From NCBI GenBank assembly GCA_945910005.1, contig OX246749.1, positions 24,945,015 through 25,009,014 of the forward strand: a stretch of DNA of 64,000 nucleotides, read 5' to 3'. The DNA is from Isoperla grammatica (taxonomy: Eukaryota; Arthropoda; Insecta; Plecoptera; Perlodidae). This document shows positions 23,248-34,880 of this stretch, in pieces. A model generated the notes under the pieces. It was given only the letters and a program-made list of their open reading frames with translations. It was not told the origin of the DNA and searched no databases. Within the stretch, counting starts at the first letter, position 1, and every line of letters begins with the position of its first letter. The translations under genes and the position numbers were made by a program.

Positions 23248-25199
23248 TGTAATATTTTGTGCTGTACCTAGGATACATAGTAGTAAATAATCAACAACAA
23301 TATGTATGGATATACGATTTATTATGATAACATGAGATATACAAAAGTGACGACTATCATGTACATGACGAAGACCGGAAGCTCTTTCCTCCCTACTCGA
23401 CAAGACACAGCTTGCTAGATATAATTGTAGTTGTTGTTATCTTCAATTACTACACCTTTCCTTTTCAGAGATTGAACCAAATACACGATACAAATACACA
23501 CATAACACAACTTTTGTTACCCAACGTTAATAACACCGTGTTTGTTGGTTTAAGCTCCTTTAAGCTACATTGGCATAACTTATTGTAAGTAGCCAGCAGC
23601 AACACATTCACTTCCGCTCCAGTGTCTATTTTGAATGACACACGTTTACTTCCTAGCCACAATTTGTGATACCATGCTGATCGGGATAGACCTTTACTAT
23701 TATCTACCTACCCAATGTAGCAAAGTCATCTTGCGAATTCACTTCACTTTGTTCCACTGTATGCATAGCCGACATTTTACTTACCTTTGCAAAATGATTT
23801 TTTCCTTTACACTTCATGCACACTTTACCGTAAGCTGGGCACTTTCTCGGCTTGTGGCGGTATCTACATCTCTTGCAATCAAAAGAGTCGTTCTTGCTTT
23901 CTTCACCACTTGCGCTGGAACTTGCGTTCGTAGGACCTTGTTCGACTGCTTTTTATCTTGTCCTTTGCTGTATTGTTGACCTATGACGTTCCGGACTGCA
24001 TCTACTGCGGCTGCTGCTTCTTGGGACCTCACTGTAGGCCCTAGTGTTGGTTTCTCGAAGGCACTGTACTTGCTGCTTACTTGCTTCTGCGGCTCTGGAT
24101 ATTTGAACACACTGGTCTAAGGCAATGCCTCCTTCTGACAACAGTTTCTCTTGTAGAGGGTTGCTCCTTAGGCCAAGGCCTATTATTAACAGGTCTCGGA
24201 TGATGCTGTCACGTAACTGTCCTAGCTCACACGTGGATGCGCGATCTCTTAACTCGGTTATGAATTCATCGACACTCATATCCTGTTGTTGAGACACCCT
24301 AAAGAAATTATTTCTTTCAATTGCCAAGTTTTTGTGAGGTTAACAATAACCCGCGAACTTGTCAATCACATGTTTCAGCACTTTTTTCTGGTCATCGTTC
24401 TCGAAAGTTAGAGTGTTAAACACGCGAACTGCGTCATATCCTAGGCATATCAGATTTAGGAATATTTGTAATTTAACCTCTTCTGGCTTCTTGGTTTTCT
24501 TGGACGCTGCCATCATTGGGTTTGAAATATAGGCTAGGCTAGGTCTTCAAACCCAATGCTGACATGTATAGCCTAGGCCAAGGTCTATCTCAAACTGCTG
24601 GATCCAGTCTGTCCAGCTAGGCCTAGGCTAGGCCTATGTGCTAACTGTTTAGCTTCCATATTGAGAGCTGGTGGTACGCTCTTGACAAAACGTGGTCTGC
24701 TACTTGTGAGGTTATGTTGTGACACCTTACTTGTAACTCTCTTAACTGTTCACTTCTAACACCATGTAATAGGCCTATCTTATGCTGTATCAAGGATACA
24801 TCCTAGTAAATACTCAACGATAGTAGGTCTAAGACGCCTCTTTTCTACCTTCTCACACACGTTTTTCCGTGGCGTAGGTCTAGGCTTACGCTCTCGACAA
24901 AACGTGGTCTGCTACTTGTGAGGTTATGTTGTAGCACCTTACTTGTAACCTTGTAACTCTCTAAATATTCACTTCTAACACCATATCTTGTGCTGTATCT
25001 AGGATACATGTTAGTATATAATCAACGACAATGTATTAATAAAGATATGATTTAATATGATAACTTGAGGGAAACAAAAGTGACGACTAGGCCTAGGCCT
25101 AGGCCTATCACGCCCATGATGGAAACCGGAAGTGCTTTCCTCCCGTCTCGACAAGACACAGCTTGCTAGATATGATTGTTGTTGTTGTTATCTACTACA
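23248..25199 (-). mobile_element. Small Ty3/Gypsy-like LTR retroelement nested in the foldback array
   Basis: Two direct repeats of about 205-218 bases, 23248-23453 and about 24982-25199, share gacaagacacagcttgctag and caaaagtgacgacta and bound a 1.5-kb interior. The element starts TGTAGTA and ends TTACA in minus orientation. It is flanked by a perfect 5-base duplication, ggaac, at 23243-23247 and 25200-25204. Next to the right LTR, the minus strand reads tggtgttagaagtg, a common primer-binding-site type in Gypsy elements. A leader segment of about 100 bases is duplicated (24672-24774 and 24891-24993). Far too short to be autonomous. Confidence 0.8.
23465..24516 (-). pseudogene. Gag-protease remnant of the nested LTR element
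   Basis: Minus-strand coding begins with ATG at 24516 (a lysine-rich start), continues through a gag-like helical region (SVDEFITELRDRASTCELGQ near 24270, LIIGLGLRSNPLQEKLLSEG near 24180) and ends with an aspartic-protease signature, IDTGAEVNVL, at about 23590-23620. Frames are broken at about 24340, 23950 and 23700, and the reverse transcriptase, RNase H and integrase are absent. Order and motifs are those of a K02A2.6-like Gypsy gag-protease region. A deleted, non-functional copy. Confidence 0.72.
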
Positions 25200-27478
25200 G
25201 GAACCAATAGGATTCATATAAAAGGGAACCAAATGGATTCCAACCGGATTCAACAGGAACTGGAACCAACTTTAAAAGGAAGTGTCTGTTATTATATCAT
25301 GAGAATCCCATTGAATACATATCCAGATAAATACAGTTGGTTACGGTTCCAGTAGATTCCCATCGAATACATACCAAGTTAAAAACAGTTGGTCACGGTT
25401 GCAGTTGATTACAGTTGATTCCCATTGAATACGTACACAGTTAAATAATACAGCTGGTTACGGTTCCAGTAGATTCCCATAGAATACATACCAAGTTAAA
25501 TACAGTTGGTCACGGTTGCAGTTGATTACAGTTGATTCCCATTGAATACGTATCCAGCTGAATACAGTTTGTTACGGTTCCAGTTGATTACAGTTGATTC
25601 CCATTGGATACGTATCCAGCTGAATACAGTTTGTTACAGTTCCAGTTGATTACAGTTGATTCCCATTGAATACGAAACCTTCTTAACACAGTTTATTACG
25701 GTTTTAGTTGATTCCAGTTGATTCCCATTGTATACGTACCCAGCTGAATACAGTTTGTTACAGTCCCAGTTGATTACAGTTGATTCCCATTGAATACGTA
25801 CCCTGCTAAATACAGCTGGTTACGGTTACAGTTGATTACAGTTGATTTCCATTGAATACGTACCCAGCTAAATACAGATTGTTACGGTTCCAGTTGATTC
25901 CAGTTGATTCCCATTGAGTACGTACCCTGCTAAATACAGTTTGTTACAGTTCCAGTTGATTACAGTTGATTTCCATTGGATACGTATTACGTACCAAGCT
26001 GAATACAGTTTGTTACGGTTCCAGTTGATTACAGTTGATTACCATTGAATACGTACCCAGCTAAATACAGTTTGTTACGGTTTCAGTTGATTCCAGTTGA
26101 TTCCCATTGAATACGTACCCTGCTAAATACAGCTGGTTACGGTTCCAGTTGATAACAGTTGATTCCCATTGAATACGAACCCAGCTGAAAACAGTTTGTT
26201 ACGTTTCCAGTTGATTCCAGTTGATTCCCATTGAGTACGTACCCTGCTAAATACAGTTTTTACGGTTCCAGTTGATTAAAGTTGATTCCCATTGAGTACG
26301 TACCCTGCTAAATACAGCTGGTTGCGGTTCCAGTTGATTACAGTTAATTCCTATTGCATACGTATCCAGCTGAATACAGTTTGTTACGGTTCCAGTTGAT
26401 TCCGGTTGATTCCCATTGAATACGTACCCTGCTTAATACAGCTGGTTACGGTTCCAGTTGATTACAGTTGATTCCCATTGAATACGTACCCTGCTAAATA
26501 CAGCTGGTTACGGTTCCAGTTGATTACAGTTGATTCCCATTGAATACGTACCCTGCTAAATACAGTTTTTACGGTTCCAGTTGATTACAGTTGATTCCCA
26601 TTGAATACGTACCCTGCTAAATACAGCTGGTTACGGTTCCAGTTCAATACAGTTGATTCCCATTGAATACGTATCCAGCTGAATACAGTTGGTTACGGTT
26701 CCAGTTGTTTACGGTTGATTCCCATTGTGTACGTACCCTGCTAAATACAGCTGGTTACGGTTCCAGTTGATCACAGTTGATTCCCATTGGATACGTATCC
26801 AGCTGAATACAGTTGGTTACGGTTCCAGTTGATCACAGTTGATTCCCATTGAGTACGTACCCTGCTAAATACAGCTGGTTACGGTTCCAGTTGATTACAG
26901 CTGATTCCCATTGGATACGAACCCAGCTCAAAACAGTTAGTTACGGTTCCAGTTGATAACAGTTGATTCCCATTGAATACGTACCCTGCTAAATACAGCT
27001 GGTTACGGTTCCAGTTGATTACAGTTGATTCCTATTGAATACGTACCCTGCTAAATACAGTTTGTTACGGTTCCAGTTGATTACAGTTGATTCCAATTGA
27101 ATACGTACCCTGCTAAATACAGCTGGTTACGGTTCCAGTTGATTACAGTTGATTCCCATTGGATACGTACCCAGCTGAAAACAGTTTAGTACGGTTCCAG
27201 TTGATTACAGTTGATTCCCATTGGATACGTATCCAGCTGAATACAGTTTGTTACAGTTCCAGTTGATTGCAGTTGATTCCTGTTGGTATACATACGACTT
27301 CCAGTTGGAAACAGCTAGCACAGTTGAATATGTTTGCATCCAGTTGAATACGTCTCATGTATCCAACCGTATTCAACTGGAATTTTAAGCAGGGTTTGAA
27401 GTTGCAGCATTATTTGTTAACGTTATGCTATACATTTTCCCAACAATATCATACATAAAACATTTGCTTTGGTTTTAG

Positions 27479-27531
27479 AAGCAGTAAATGCGACCACGTC
27501 GCTTGCAGTCAGCAGCGCTTCACCTAAATAA
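27479..27531 (+). CDS. Candidate short exon D, unit 1 (Ser/Thr/Ala-rich)
   Basis: An acceptor-like ttggttttag precedes sequence that continues phase 1 as AVNATTSLAVSSASPK and stops at TAA (27529-27531). The matching segment in unit 2 (36605-36672) keeps the acceptor and reads AVSATTPLAVSSASPGADLP then TGA. A Ser/Thr-rich stalk or tail after the Ig domains is plausible. The duplication breakpoint lies inside this segment (shared up to cttcacct at 27525), so the unit 1 version may be cut. Speculative. Confidence 0.35.
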
Positions 27532-27539
27532 ATAATTAA

Positions 27540-28794
27540 AAAAACAAACAAAATAAAATGTTTTTCTGTATCTCAGGGGTCGCGTTCTACAGCCTCACCA
27601 TGACCCCGGACTACGTGCGAGTATCCCAAGCCCTACAGACTGTCATCTTCACCTGCTCTGCTGACGTAGCCCTGGCCGGGTGTCAGTTGTATTGCATAGC
27701 GACATAATTGTGTTTGTTCTGTGTCTCAGGGGTGGCGTCCTACAGCCTCACCATGACCCCGGACCACGTGCGAGTATCCCAAACCCTCCAGACTGTCACC
27801 TTCACCTGCTCTGCTGACGTAGCCCTGGCCGGGTGTCAGTTGTATTGCAACGCGACATATTTGTGTTGTTCTGTGTCTCAGGGGTCGCGTCCTACAGCCT
27901 CAACACGGCCCCGGACCACGTGCGAGTATCCCAAACCCTCCAGACTGTCACCTTCACCTGCTCTGCTGGCGTAGCCCTGGCCGGGTGTCAGTTGTATTGC
28001 AACGCGACATATTTGTGTTGTTCTGTGTCTCAGGGGTCGCGTCCTACAGCCTCAACACGGCCCCGGACCACGTGCGAGTATCCCAAACCCTCCAGACTGT
28101 CACCTTCACCTGCTCTGCTGACGTAGCCCTGGCCGGGTGTCAGTTGTATTGCAACGCGACATATTTGTGTTGTTCTGTGTCTCAGGGGTCGCGTCCTACA
28201 GCCTCAACACGGCCCCGGACAACGTGCGAGTATCCCAAACCCTCCAGACTGTCACCTACACCTGCTCTGCTGGTGAAGCCCTGGCCGGGTGTCAGTTGTA
28301 TTGCAACGCGACATAATTGTGTTTGTTCTGTGTCTCAGGGGTCGCGTCCTACAGCCTCAACACGGCCCCGGACCACGTGCGAGTATCCCAAACCCTCCAG
28401 ACTGTCACCTTCACCTGCTCTGCTGACGTAGCCCTGGCCGGGTGTCAGTTGTATTGCAACGCGACATATTTGTGTTCTTCTGTGTCTCAGGGGTGGCGTC
28501 CTACAGCCTCACTATGACCCCGGACTACGTGCGAGTATCCCAAGCCCGTCAGACTGTCACCTTCACCTGCTCTGCTGGCGTAGCCCTGGCCGGGTGTCAA
28601 TTGTATTGCAACGCGACATATTTGTGTTCTTCTGTGTCTCAGGGGTGGCGTCCTACAGCCTCACTATGACCCCGGACTACGTGCGAGTATCCCAAGCCCG
28701 TCAGACTGTCACCTTCACCTGCTCTGCTGGCGTAGCCCTGGCCGGGTGTCAGTTGTATTGCAACGCGACATATTTGTGTTGTTCTGTGTCACAG
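27540..28794 (+). repeat. Decoy array of truncated exon A copies, unit 2 (8 copies)
   Basis: Eight units of 152 or 153 bases with acceptors ending at 27576, 27729, 27881, 28033, 28185, 28338, 28490 and 28642, then the true acceptor at 28794. Most units have lost one T in tgtttgttctg, giving 152 bases, and changed the TAA after the truncation to TAT. Read-through from one unit therefore shifts frame in the next and terminates there. The exon-derived halves remain very similar to each other and to unit 1, so the array is being homogenised. No donors. Confidence 0.88.
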
Positions 28795-29154
28795 GGGTCG
28801 CGTCTCACAACCTCACCATAACTCCGGACCACTTAAGAGCATCCGAAGCCCTCCACTCATTCACCTACACCTGCTTTGCTGGTGTAGCCCTGACCGGGTG
28901 TCAGTTCACGTGGTGGGACCATAATCGCAAAGAAGGTCCACTGCTGGATCTTAGTCGGGGGTCTCTGTCCCAGGCCAACTTTACCCATCTGACCTCTGAG
29001 CTCAACGGCTACAGCTACAGCGGCCGGGGTCTGGGGGCGGGGGACTGCGGGGTCGGCCTGAAGGTGACGGGCCATAAGGTGTGGATGGTCGCTTGTCGAG
29101 TCCGAGCCGGGAACGGTGGCTGGAGCTACGCCTGGGCTGACCTCTATGCTGAAG
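28795..29154 (+). CDS. Ig-like exon A, unit 2
   Basis: Paralogue of 9294-9653, identical in length (360 bases) and phase (1-1), between acceptor ctgtgtcacag and donor gtgagt. It keeps the four cysteines (YTCFAG, GCQFTWWD, DCGVGLKV, MVACRVRAGN) and the YAWADLY end. By eye about 26 codons differ by amino acid and about six silently, with replacements concentrated in the N-terminal third and the SFTHL/SDHL region. Intact frame. It is preceded by eight decoy acceptors, so correct splicing must skip them. Confidence 0.8.
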
Positions 29155-30391
29155 GTGAGTTTCACTGTTTTCACACACTTGAGCGCGTTGTGTGGCTCGT
29201 TGGTCTTGTGAGTTTAGTTTATTCCTGATTCCAATGCAGAAGCATTAGGGCTAGATTCCCGGTTCGTGGTGGTTTTTATCGTTTTTGGAACTTTTCTTTA
29301 TTCTTGGATGGTGTAGGGGAAATTACAATAATCTACATGAGATAAATTTAAGAAAATAAGCTTTTAAGCGGACAGTAGGGTCTAGATAATAAAATTCTTT
29401 AAATTTTACAAATATAAACGATCAGCCTGGAAATACTTACACAAATACATCAGCATCTAAATTTTTACACTGTTAGTTCTTTAATATTTTTTTTTATTTC
29501 ACATTCTTCTTTAAGTACACTTTTACCGGGCTTCAAAACGGCTTTAACATTCATGAAGTAACTGAAGAATAAAATTTAAAAAAGGGTTAGGTATGAATTT
29601 GATACACTTAACATAAACACGTATAGATTCAGTGAAAAATAATTATTGAGGTGAAAAAGAAAGGAATTTAAGTTAAAAAAAAATATTGAACGTGAATTTT
29701 TATTTATAAACCCCGATTTATCAGTCTGAAACCTCAGTAATTATGAACGTATTTTAAAAATGTTGAAGAGATTTGGTTGAACAGTGAATGAGTTCTCCTT
29801 GCTCCTATCTTAAAAAGTGTAAGGGCAAGAAAAGAAGCTTGAGTTGAAAGAGTGTCCTAATTATATAGCTGACGGCTTCATTTGCAAAAATACCACACAA
29901 ACGTAACTAATGAATTCCAGTTGGGCAGGAAGTTATTTTTAATGGAAAAGTTCAATGTTAACTTCCCATTGAATTATTAATTAACACTTTTTAAGATCAA
30001 GGTGAAAGATTCATTGAAAGAGAACCCATTACTTTCTAAACAATTCTCTTCTAATTTTCGGATGTGTTCAAAACACAAAGTTTCAAAGCTGAGGTATTGG
30101 TTTTTTATAATTAAAAATGTAAGTGCAATATTAATAACACACTGATTAATAACACCATACATGATTTTACTTTTTATCGTTTGCTTTCTGAATTGTATTT
30201 GAGCCCCTTTGAGGAACGGTAAAATTGTATAAAAAGACAGAATATGCTAAAAAATAGTCGGAAAATTGTCGTGACGTCTAAAACAATAAGCATGTAATAT
30301 GAAGGTATTGCTGTACGTGTGTCCACAATTTCATGTTTATATTATATAATGTCCCTTTAAAAGCTAATTTTAAAAAATTACTCCATGCTGG
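29155..30391 (+). other. Intron A-B, unit 2, proximal part
   Basis: Collinear with 9654-9986 and 11924-13345 of unit 1, without the 1.9-kb LTR-type and 456-bp insertions found there. No exon seen. Confidence 0.7.
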
Positions 30392-31850
30392 AAGTAGCGC
30401 CGGAAGTTCAACTTGTTAGGGGGGGCACATGAAGGCAGTGACGTATCCGAGGATGGACCATGGGGGGGAACATCGCAACCAGGAAGGGGTCTGGGGCGAA
30501 AGCTTCATCCGCCGGAGGCCTTTTTCCAACGGCAATTTTTTTTCACATGTGACGTTTTAAACGTTTGTGAACACGTTTCAGAATCGAACAATATCAAAGA
30601 GTATTTATTTATTTAATCAGTACATTACAGGTAATTGCAATTGGTAAATAGATGTAATCCGGTAAGCTGCCCTCAAAAACATAGTTTGACCGAGAGCAGA
30701 TGCCAGGGTTATATTGTACTAGTATAATAGCCATCCATGTTTGTAATGAAACTATTAATTCTTCTACCTTTTTCTTAGTGAATTTGGGTATGAATCAAGA
30801 GATATTGAATTTCTTTATCATGTGAAGTCTTGACACAGGCGTCCCTAAGATTGGAAACGGTTCCTTGAACTTGACATTTGGACCATTCACAAGCCTCGAT
30901 GTGGATTGAAAGTGTAAAGTATTGAGGCAAAATTGTTCGTAAAGTTACAAAGTGACACCATAGTTACTGCAAAATATTTTTCTGAAAAAAAATGGCGGGA
31001 AAATGTGAGATAGCCATATTTTTCTAAAGCTGTTTCTGGTCACGAATATGTTCATTGTATGGCGATCTGATAAGTATTGGCAAAGGTACACAAAAGTTAT
31101 TACTCGAAAATATTTTTCTGAAACACAGTAACAGCAAAATGTAAGGTGGCATCTGATTGTCAATTTTTGTCCGATCACAAATATACTAATTTAAACGCGA
31201 TCAAATTTGTATTAGAGGCAGAAATAACATTTCTATTGCTGTCAATAACTGTTAGTAACGGTGGCGGACCGCGGCGAAAACACTAGACAGAATGTCAACG
31301 AAAATTCTTAGCAACGCACATTGCAGTGCATTCAACAATGTCGGGAAGTACAATTGCTATGGCAATTAGAAACATTTTTGCAATGCGCATTCTTGAATTG
31401 TCGTTCATTGTTGTTTTTATGAGCTTTGAGATCTTTTCGCCAGAATGTTCGTAGATATGGATGCGCTCGCTTATCAACGCGTCAAACAGAGCGATTTCCT
31501 AGTAACTGAAACAGTGTCTAGTTTTCTCATATTCCTAGACATCTTTTCAGTGCAACCAGTGCAACAGACAATGGCACGCACGTGCAGAAGGTCTCTATCT
31601 CACACCTTCAGATATCAAAGAATGTTTCGCTACCTCGTTTGCGGGGACTTTTAAAAGCGCATACATGACTGTAACAAGATATGTTAATAAAATAACAATA
31701 TCTTACATTTATTAAACATTAAATAAGCAGAATTCTCTAGTTCTAGGGTGGACAAATCAATATTATTACCCCCTTTTTCGAAGTCCAGAAGGGGTAGGTG
31801 CCCCCCCTGCCCCCCTGTTCCACCGCCACTGTCCAAAAACCGCCATATCC
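30392..31850. mobile_element. Insertion of about 1.5 kb specific to unit 2
   Basis: Unit 1 reads continuously from ccccatgctg to aaagcagattatgg near 13345-13370, while unit 2 is interrupted between about 30391 and 31874. The inserted DNA contains the second copy of the 6290-6925 repeat (30885-31520) and has G-rich ends on opposite strands (aggggggg near 30418, ccccccc near 31801). Exact termini are not clear, and it may be composite. Confidence 0.55.
30885..31520. repeat. Dispersed non-coding repeat, copy 2
   Basis: Same orientation and order as 6290-6925, sharing caagcctcgatgtggattga, gtggcggaccgcggcgaaaa and cttatcaacgcgtcaaacag, with scattered substitutions and indels. It lies inside the 1.5-kb insertion of unit 2. 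No domain-bearing frame. Confidence 0.75.
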
Positions 31851-31888
31851 AAAATCCGCTTATATGATATAAGCGGATTTTGGATATG
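31844..31888. repeat. Near-perfect 45-base palindrome at the insertion edge
   Basis: The arm catatccaaaatccgcttat pairs with ataagcggattttggatatg about a single-base centre. The right arm is ancestral intron (similar to 13360-13380 in unit 1), so the left arm looks like an inverted copy made when the insertion formed. Confidence 0.8.
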
Positions 31889-32266
31889 TTATGGAGCTCA
31901 ATTTTCTGATGACTATGATACCATAAAACCTACTGTTCAATTTCTTTTGGGTTAAGTCGAATTTCCCCAGATTAATAATACTAGTCTAGGCGGAACCGGA
32001 GTCTTGTAACCGACATAGCAAGGATTAACAAAAATAACATTACAAATGTGTCCTACGGAAAACCATCTCAACAACGTATGAACTAGTTGTAGAGTTCGTC
32101 GTTGCCCACAAAATAAAGTTCCAAAAATAATATCATAAAAATTAAAATATCAAAAGTAAAATAATATAAGCTGAAAGTCAGCAAGAAATTTATTGTAACT
32201 GAGTTAATATAGACTAAAACACAAACATCACTATAGGATTGTTGTATATCTGCTCCCTGGTTACAG

Positions 32267-32587
32267 CCTGGGGCACCATCTCTCACACCCTGACACCGAG
32301 GGAGGCCGTCGTTCTCCAGGGCGGGGAGGCGAGGTTCGAGTTGAAGGCGCAGGGACCGTTGGGCTACTGCGTCTTCTTCCCGCCAGGCAAGGAGCTTTAC
32401 TTCTACCGGGGATACGAGTCTGCCCGCAGCACCGGCCGGCATCGCTACCTGGGGGCTGGACTGCAGAGCGGCGAGTGCGGTCTGGCTGTGAGCAACGTCA
32501 GCGAGGAGGACAACGGGCCGGTCAGGGGTTACATCAGCGTGGCCGGGAGCAAGCTTGAATCCAGATTCATGACTCTCATTGTAGCAA
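32267..32587 (+). CDS. Ig-like exon B, unit 2
   Basis: Paralogue of 13765-14085 with the same length (321 bases), phases and splice sites (ctggttacag, gtaggt). Conserved blocks are TPREAVVLQG, FFPPG, GRHRYLG, and LQSGECGLAVSNVSEEDNGP. Between them almost every nucleotide change alters the residue: WCHFF becomes YCVFF, LILDQGSESAD becomes LYFYRGYESAR, and APGDKDAFRY becomes VAGSKLESRF. I count about 27 replacement codons against two silent ones, while the adjoining intron is about 95% identical over 100 bases. Intact frame; predicted second Ig domain of the unit 2 protein. Confidence 0.78.
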
Positions 32588-32819
32588 GTAGGTTAACCAA
32601 CAAGACTACCACTTTGTCACGGTTCAGTCAATGAATGGTCAAGACTCATGGCAGCTACAAAAACCTGTTTTAGAAATTACTTTCCCTTATTGTGATGGTT
32701 TAATAAATAACACTTTAAATTTTAAATTTAATAATACAATACTTGAACACAGTTTTGTGATATTTTGAATATTATTGACCTGGATAATAACTCCGATGAC
32801 AGAACCAATCTATCTTCAA

Positions 32820-33935
32820 TGAACGGGTGAGTTATGTTATGGGGTCCATTGTTGTATTAGGGCCTAACACTCATGGTGACTAGTTGTAGCTAGACCCCCA
32901 CTGTGAGGTGATTTGAGAATAGTAATCAAACGTCTTAATCGATTGAAACCATATCCGACCTTCTATCTGTAAACCTTACTTACATATTGGGCCATCTGTT
33001 GTATTAGGGCCTAACACTCATTGTGACTAGTTGAGCTAGACCCCCACTGTGAGGTGATTTGAGGATGGTAATCAAACGTCTTTATCGATTGAAACCATAT
33101 CCGACCTTCTATCTGTAAACCTGACTTACATATTAGGCCATCTGTTGTATTAAGGCCTCACACACATTGTGACTAGTTGTACCTAGACCCCCACTGTGAG
33201 GTGATTCGAGAATGGTAATCAAACATCTTCATCGATTGAAACCATATCCAACCTTCTATCTGTAAACCTGACGTACATATTGGGCCATCTGTTGTATTAG
33301 GGCCTACCCTACATTGTGACTAGTTATAGCTTAACCCCCACTGTGATCTGTCTATAGAGAGGGTGAAGATACGTTTAATCGATTAAAACCATTTTCGACC
33401 TCCTAGCTGTATAAGTGACTGAGACATGGGCCCTTTTCATGAATAAGGGCATAACTCGCATTGTTACAAGTTTTATCTTGACCCCTGCTGTGAGTTGTTT
33501 TAAGAGCGGTAATCATAAAAACAACAAACAATTAAAACAATTTATAAACAATTTTCGAAGGTCTATCCGTAAAACTGACTGAGATATTGGCCCTTTTGTT
33601 GTATAAAACACTAACCTACATTGTGACTAGTAGTGGCTAGACCCCCATTGTAAGGTAATTTTAGTATGGTACTCGTAAGTTCAAATCAATTGAAACCAAT
33701 TTTTGACTGTTTATCTAAAAATACTAACTGAGATATGGGCCATTTTGTTGTATTATTCCTAACGCACATTGTGACTAGTTGTAGCTAGACCCCCACTACG
33801 AGCCGTTTTTATAATCGTTATCATACGTCTTAATCGATTGAAACCTTTTTCCGACCTTCAATCTGTATAACTAGCTGAGATTTGGGCACTTATGTTGCAT
33901 TAAGGCCTTACACGTATTGTAAATAGCGGTAGACC
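32820..33935. repeat. 147-bp intronic tandem array, unit 2 (about 7 copies)
   Basis: Diverged units anchored on cattgtgactagttgtagct and gacccccactgtgag, collinear with 14340-15613 in unit 1. Units drift more towards the right end. No coding content. Confidence 0.82.
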
Positions 33936-34429
33936 AACCCTGAGTGTTGTCTACACGGCCACCTGTGAGCTGCACGAGGCTGGATGATTGTATGTCTCAG
34001 TGGTGCTATGTCATGCTTTAGGTCCCCCCAGCGCACCAACCCTGAGTGTTGTCTACACGGCAACCTGTGAGCTGCACGAGGCTAGATGATTGTATGGCTC
34101 AGTGTTGCTATGTCATGCTTCAGGTTCCCTAGCGCACCAACCCTGAGTGTTGTCTACACGGCCACCTGTGAGCTGCACGAGTCTGGATGATTGTATGTCT
34201 CAGTGTTGCTATGTCATGCTTCAGGTCCCCCCAGCGCACCAACCCTGAGTGTTGTCTACACGGCCACCTGTGAGCTGCACGAGGCTGGATAATTGTATGT
34301 CTCAGTCTTTTGCTATGTCATGCTTCAGGTCCCCCAGCGCACCAATCCTGAGTGTTGTCTACACGGCCACCTGTGAGCTGCACGAGGCTAGATGATTGTA
34401 TGTATCAGTGTTGCTATGTCTTGCTTTAG
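33936..34429 (+). repeat. Decoy array of truncated exon C copies, unit 2 (about 5 copies)
   Basis: Units of 101-104 bases with acceptors ending at 34021, 34123, 34224 and 34328 before the true acceptor at 34429, plus a leading partial unit without a recognised acceptor. The same 15-base internal deletion and in-frame TGA seen in unit 1 are present (one unit reads TAA). The array is shorter than the 12 copies in unit 1, so copy number has changed since duplication. Confidence 0.85.
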
Positions 34430-34744
34430 GTCCCCCCAGCGCACCAACCCTGAGTGTTGACTACACGGAGGCCAGCGTCACGGCCACCTGTGAAGTGAAC
34501 GGGGCTCGTCCTGTCGCCAACATATCCTGGATCCTGGGAGATAAAATAATCCACTTGGACTTACAAGAAGACTCTGTAGGCAACCCTCAGGACGCGTGGA
34601 GGTGGCCCTGGATGAAGGGATCTGTTATGCAGAGACTCACACTCACCCTGCAGACTAAGGACAACGGCAAGGTCCTAAAGTGTGTTGTATCTCATGTGAC
34701 CTTGGCCCGGCCGTTGGAGGCGACGGAGACGATCTCATTCACTG
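34430..34744 (+). CDS. Ig-like exon C (C2/CD80-like), unit 2
   Basis: Paralogue of 16913-17227, 315 bases, phase 1-1, acceptor ttgctttag, donor gtaagt. It keeps SVTATCEVNGARPVANISW, NPQDAWRWPWMKGSV and LTLTLQTKDNGKVLKCVV. I count about 16 replacement and nine silent codon changes against unit 1. The replacements cluster in the C'-D region (DKIIHLDLQEDSV against DDVIRKDTLVDFL), while the framework is almost unchanged. Intact frame. Likely the third Ig domain of the protein. Confidence 0.82.
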
Positions 34745-34880
34745 GTAAGTTATGTTTGTATACATGTTGTGTAGAACTGATACTTTCTCAGTTTGATGCT
34801 GCTTCCCTCCATCGCTATGTGACCACCGCTTACCCCCGTTACAACCCGACAATCACATCATTTTTACACACATGTCATAT

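Larger units (their letters stand above)
22404..27394. mobile_element. Foldback element built of inverted 62-bp tandem arrays
   Basis: Left end ccctgcttaaaattccagtt and right end aactggaattttaagcaggg are inverted copies. Inward from each lies a tandem array: left 22440-23247 and 25205-25280 (units reading aaccgtaaccaactgtattc), right about 25310-27300 with some 32 units of 61-63 bases (units reading ttccagttgattacagttga), in opposite orientation. The arrays meet at about 25280-25310. The target is intact in unit 2 at 36512-36530, implying a 2-base TT duplication. A small LTR retroelement (23248-25199) sits inside the left array. No transposase; the structure resembles foldback elements with repeat-built arms. 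Confidence 0.82.

Noticed and set aside
25205..27300. Regular 62-bp direct repeats resembling a CRISPR array
   Set aside because: There are no unique spacers, the unit repeats as a whole, the array is part of an inverted foldback structure, and the DNA is eukaryotic.
27708..28821. A string of short Ig-like genes
   Set aside because: Each begins inside an intron-like acceptor and lacks the C-terminal half of the domain and any donor; interpreted as decoy half exons.
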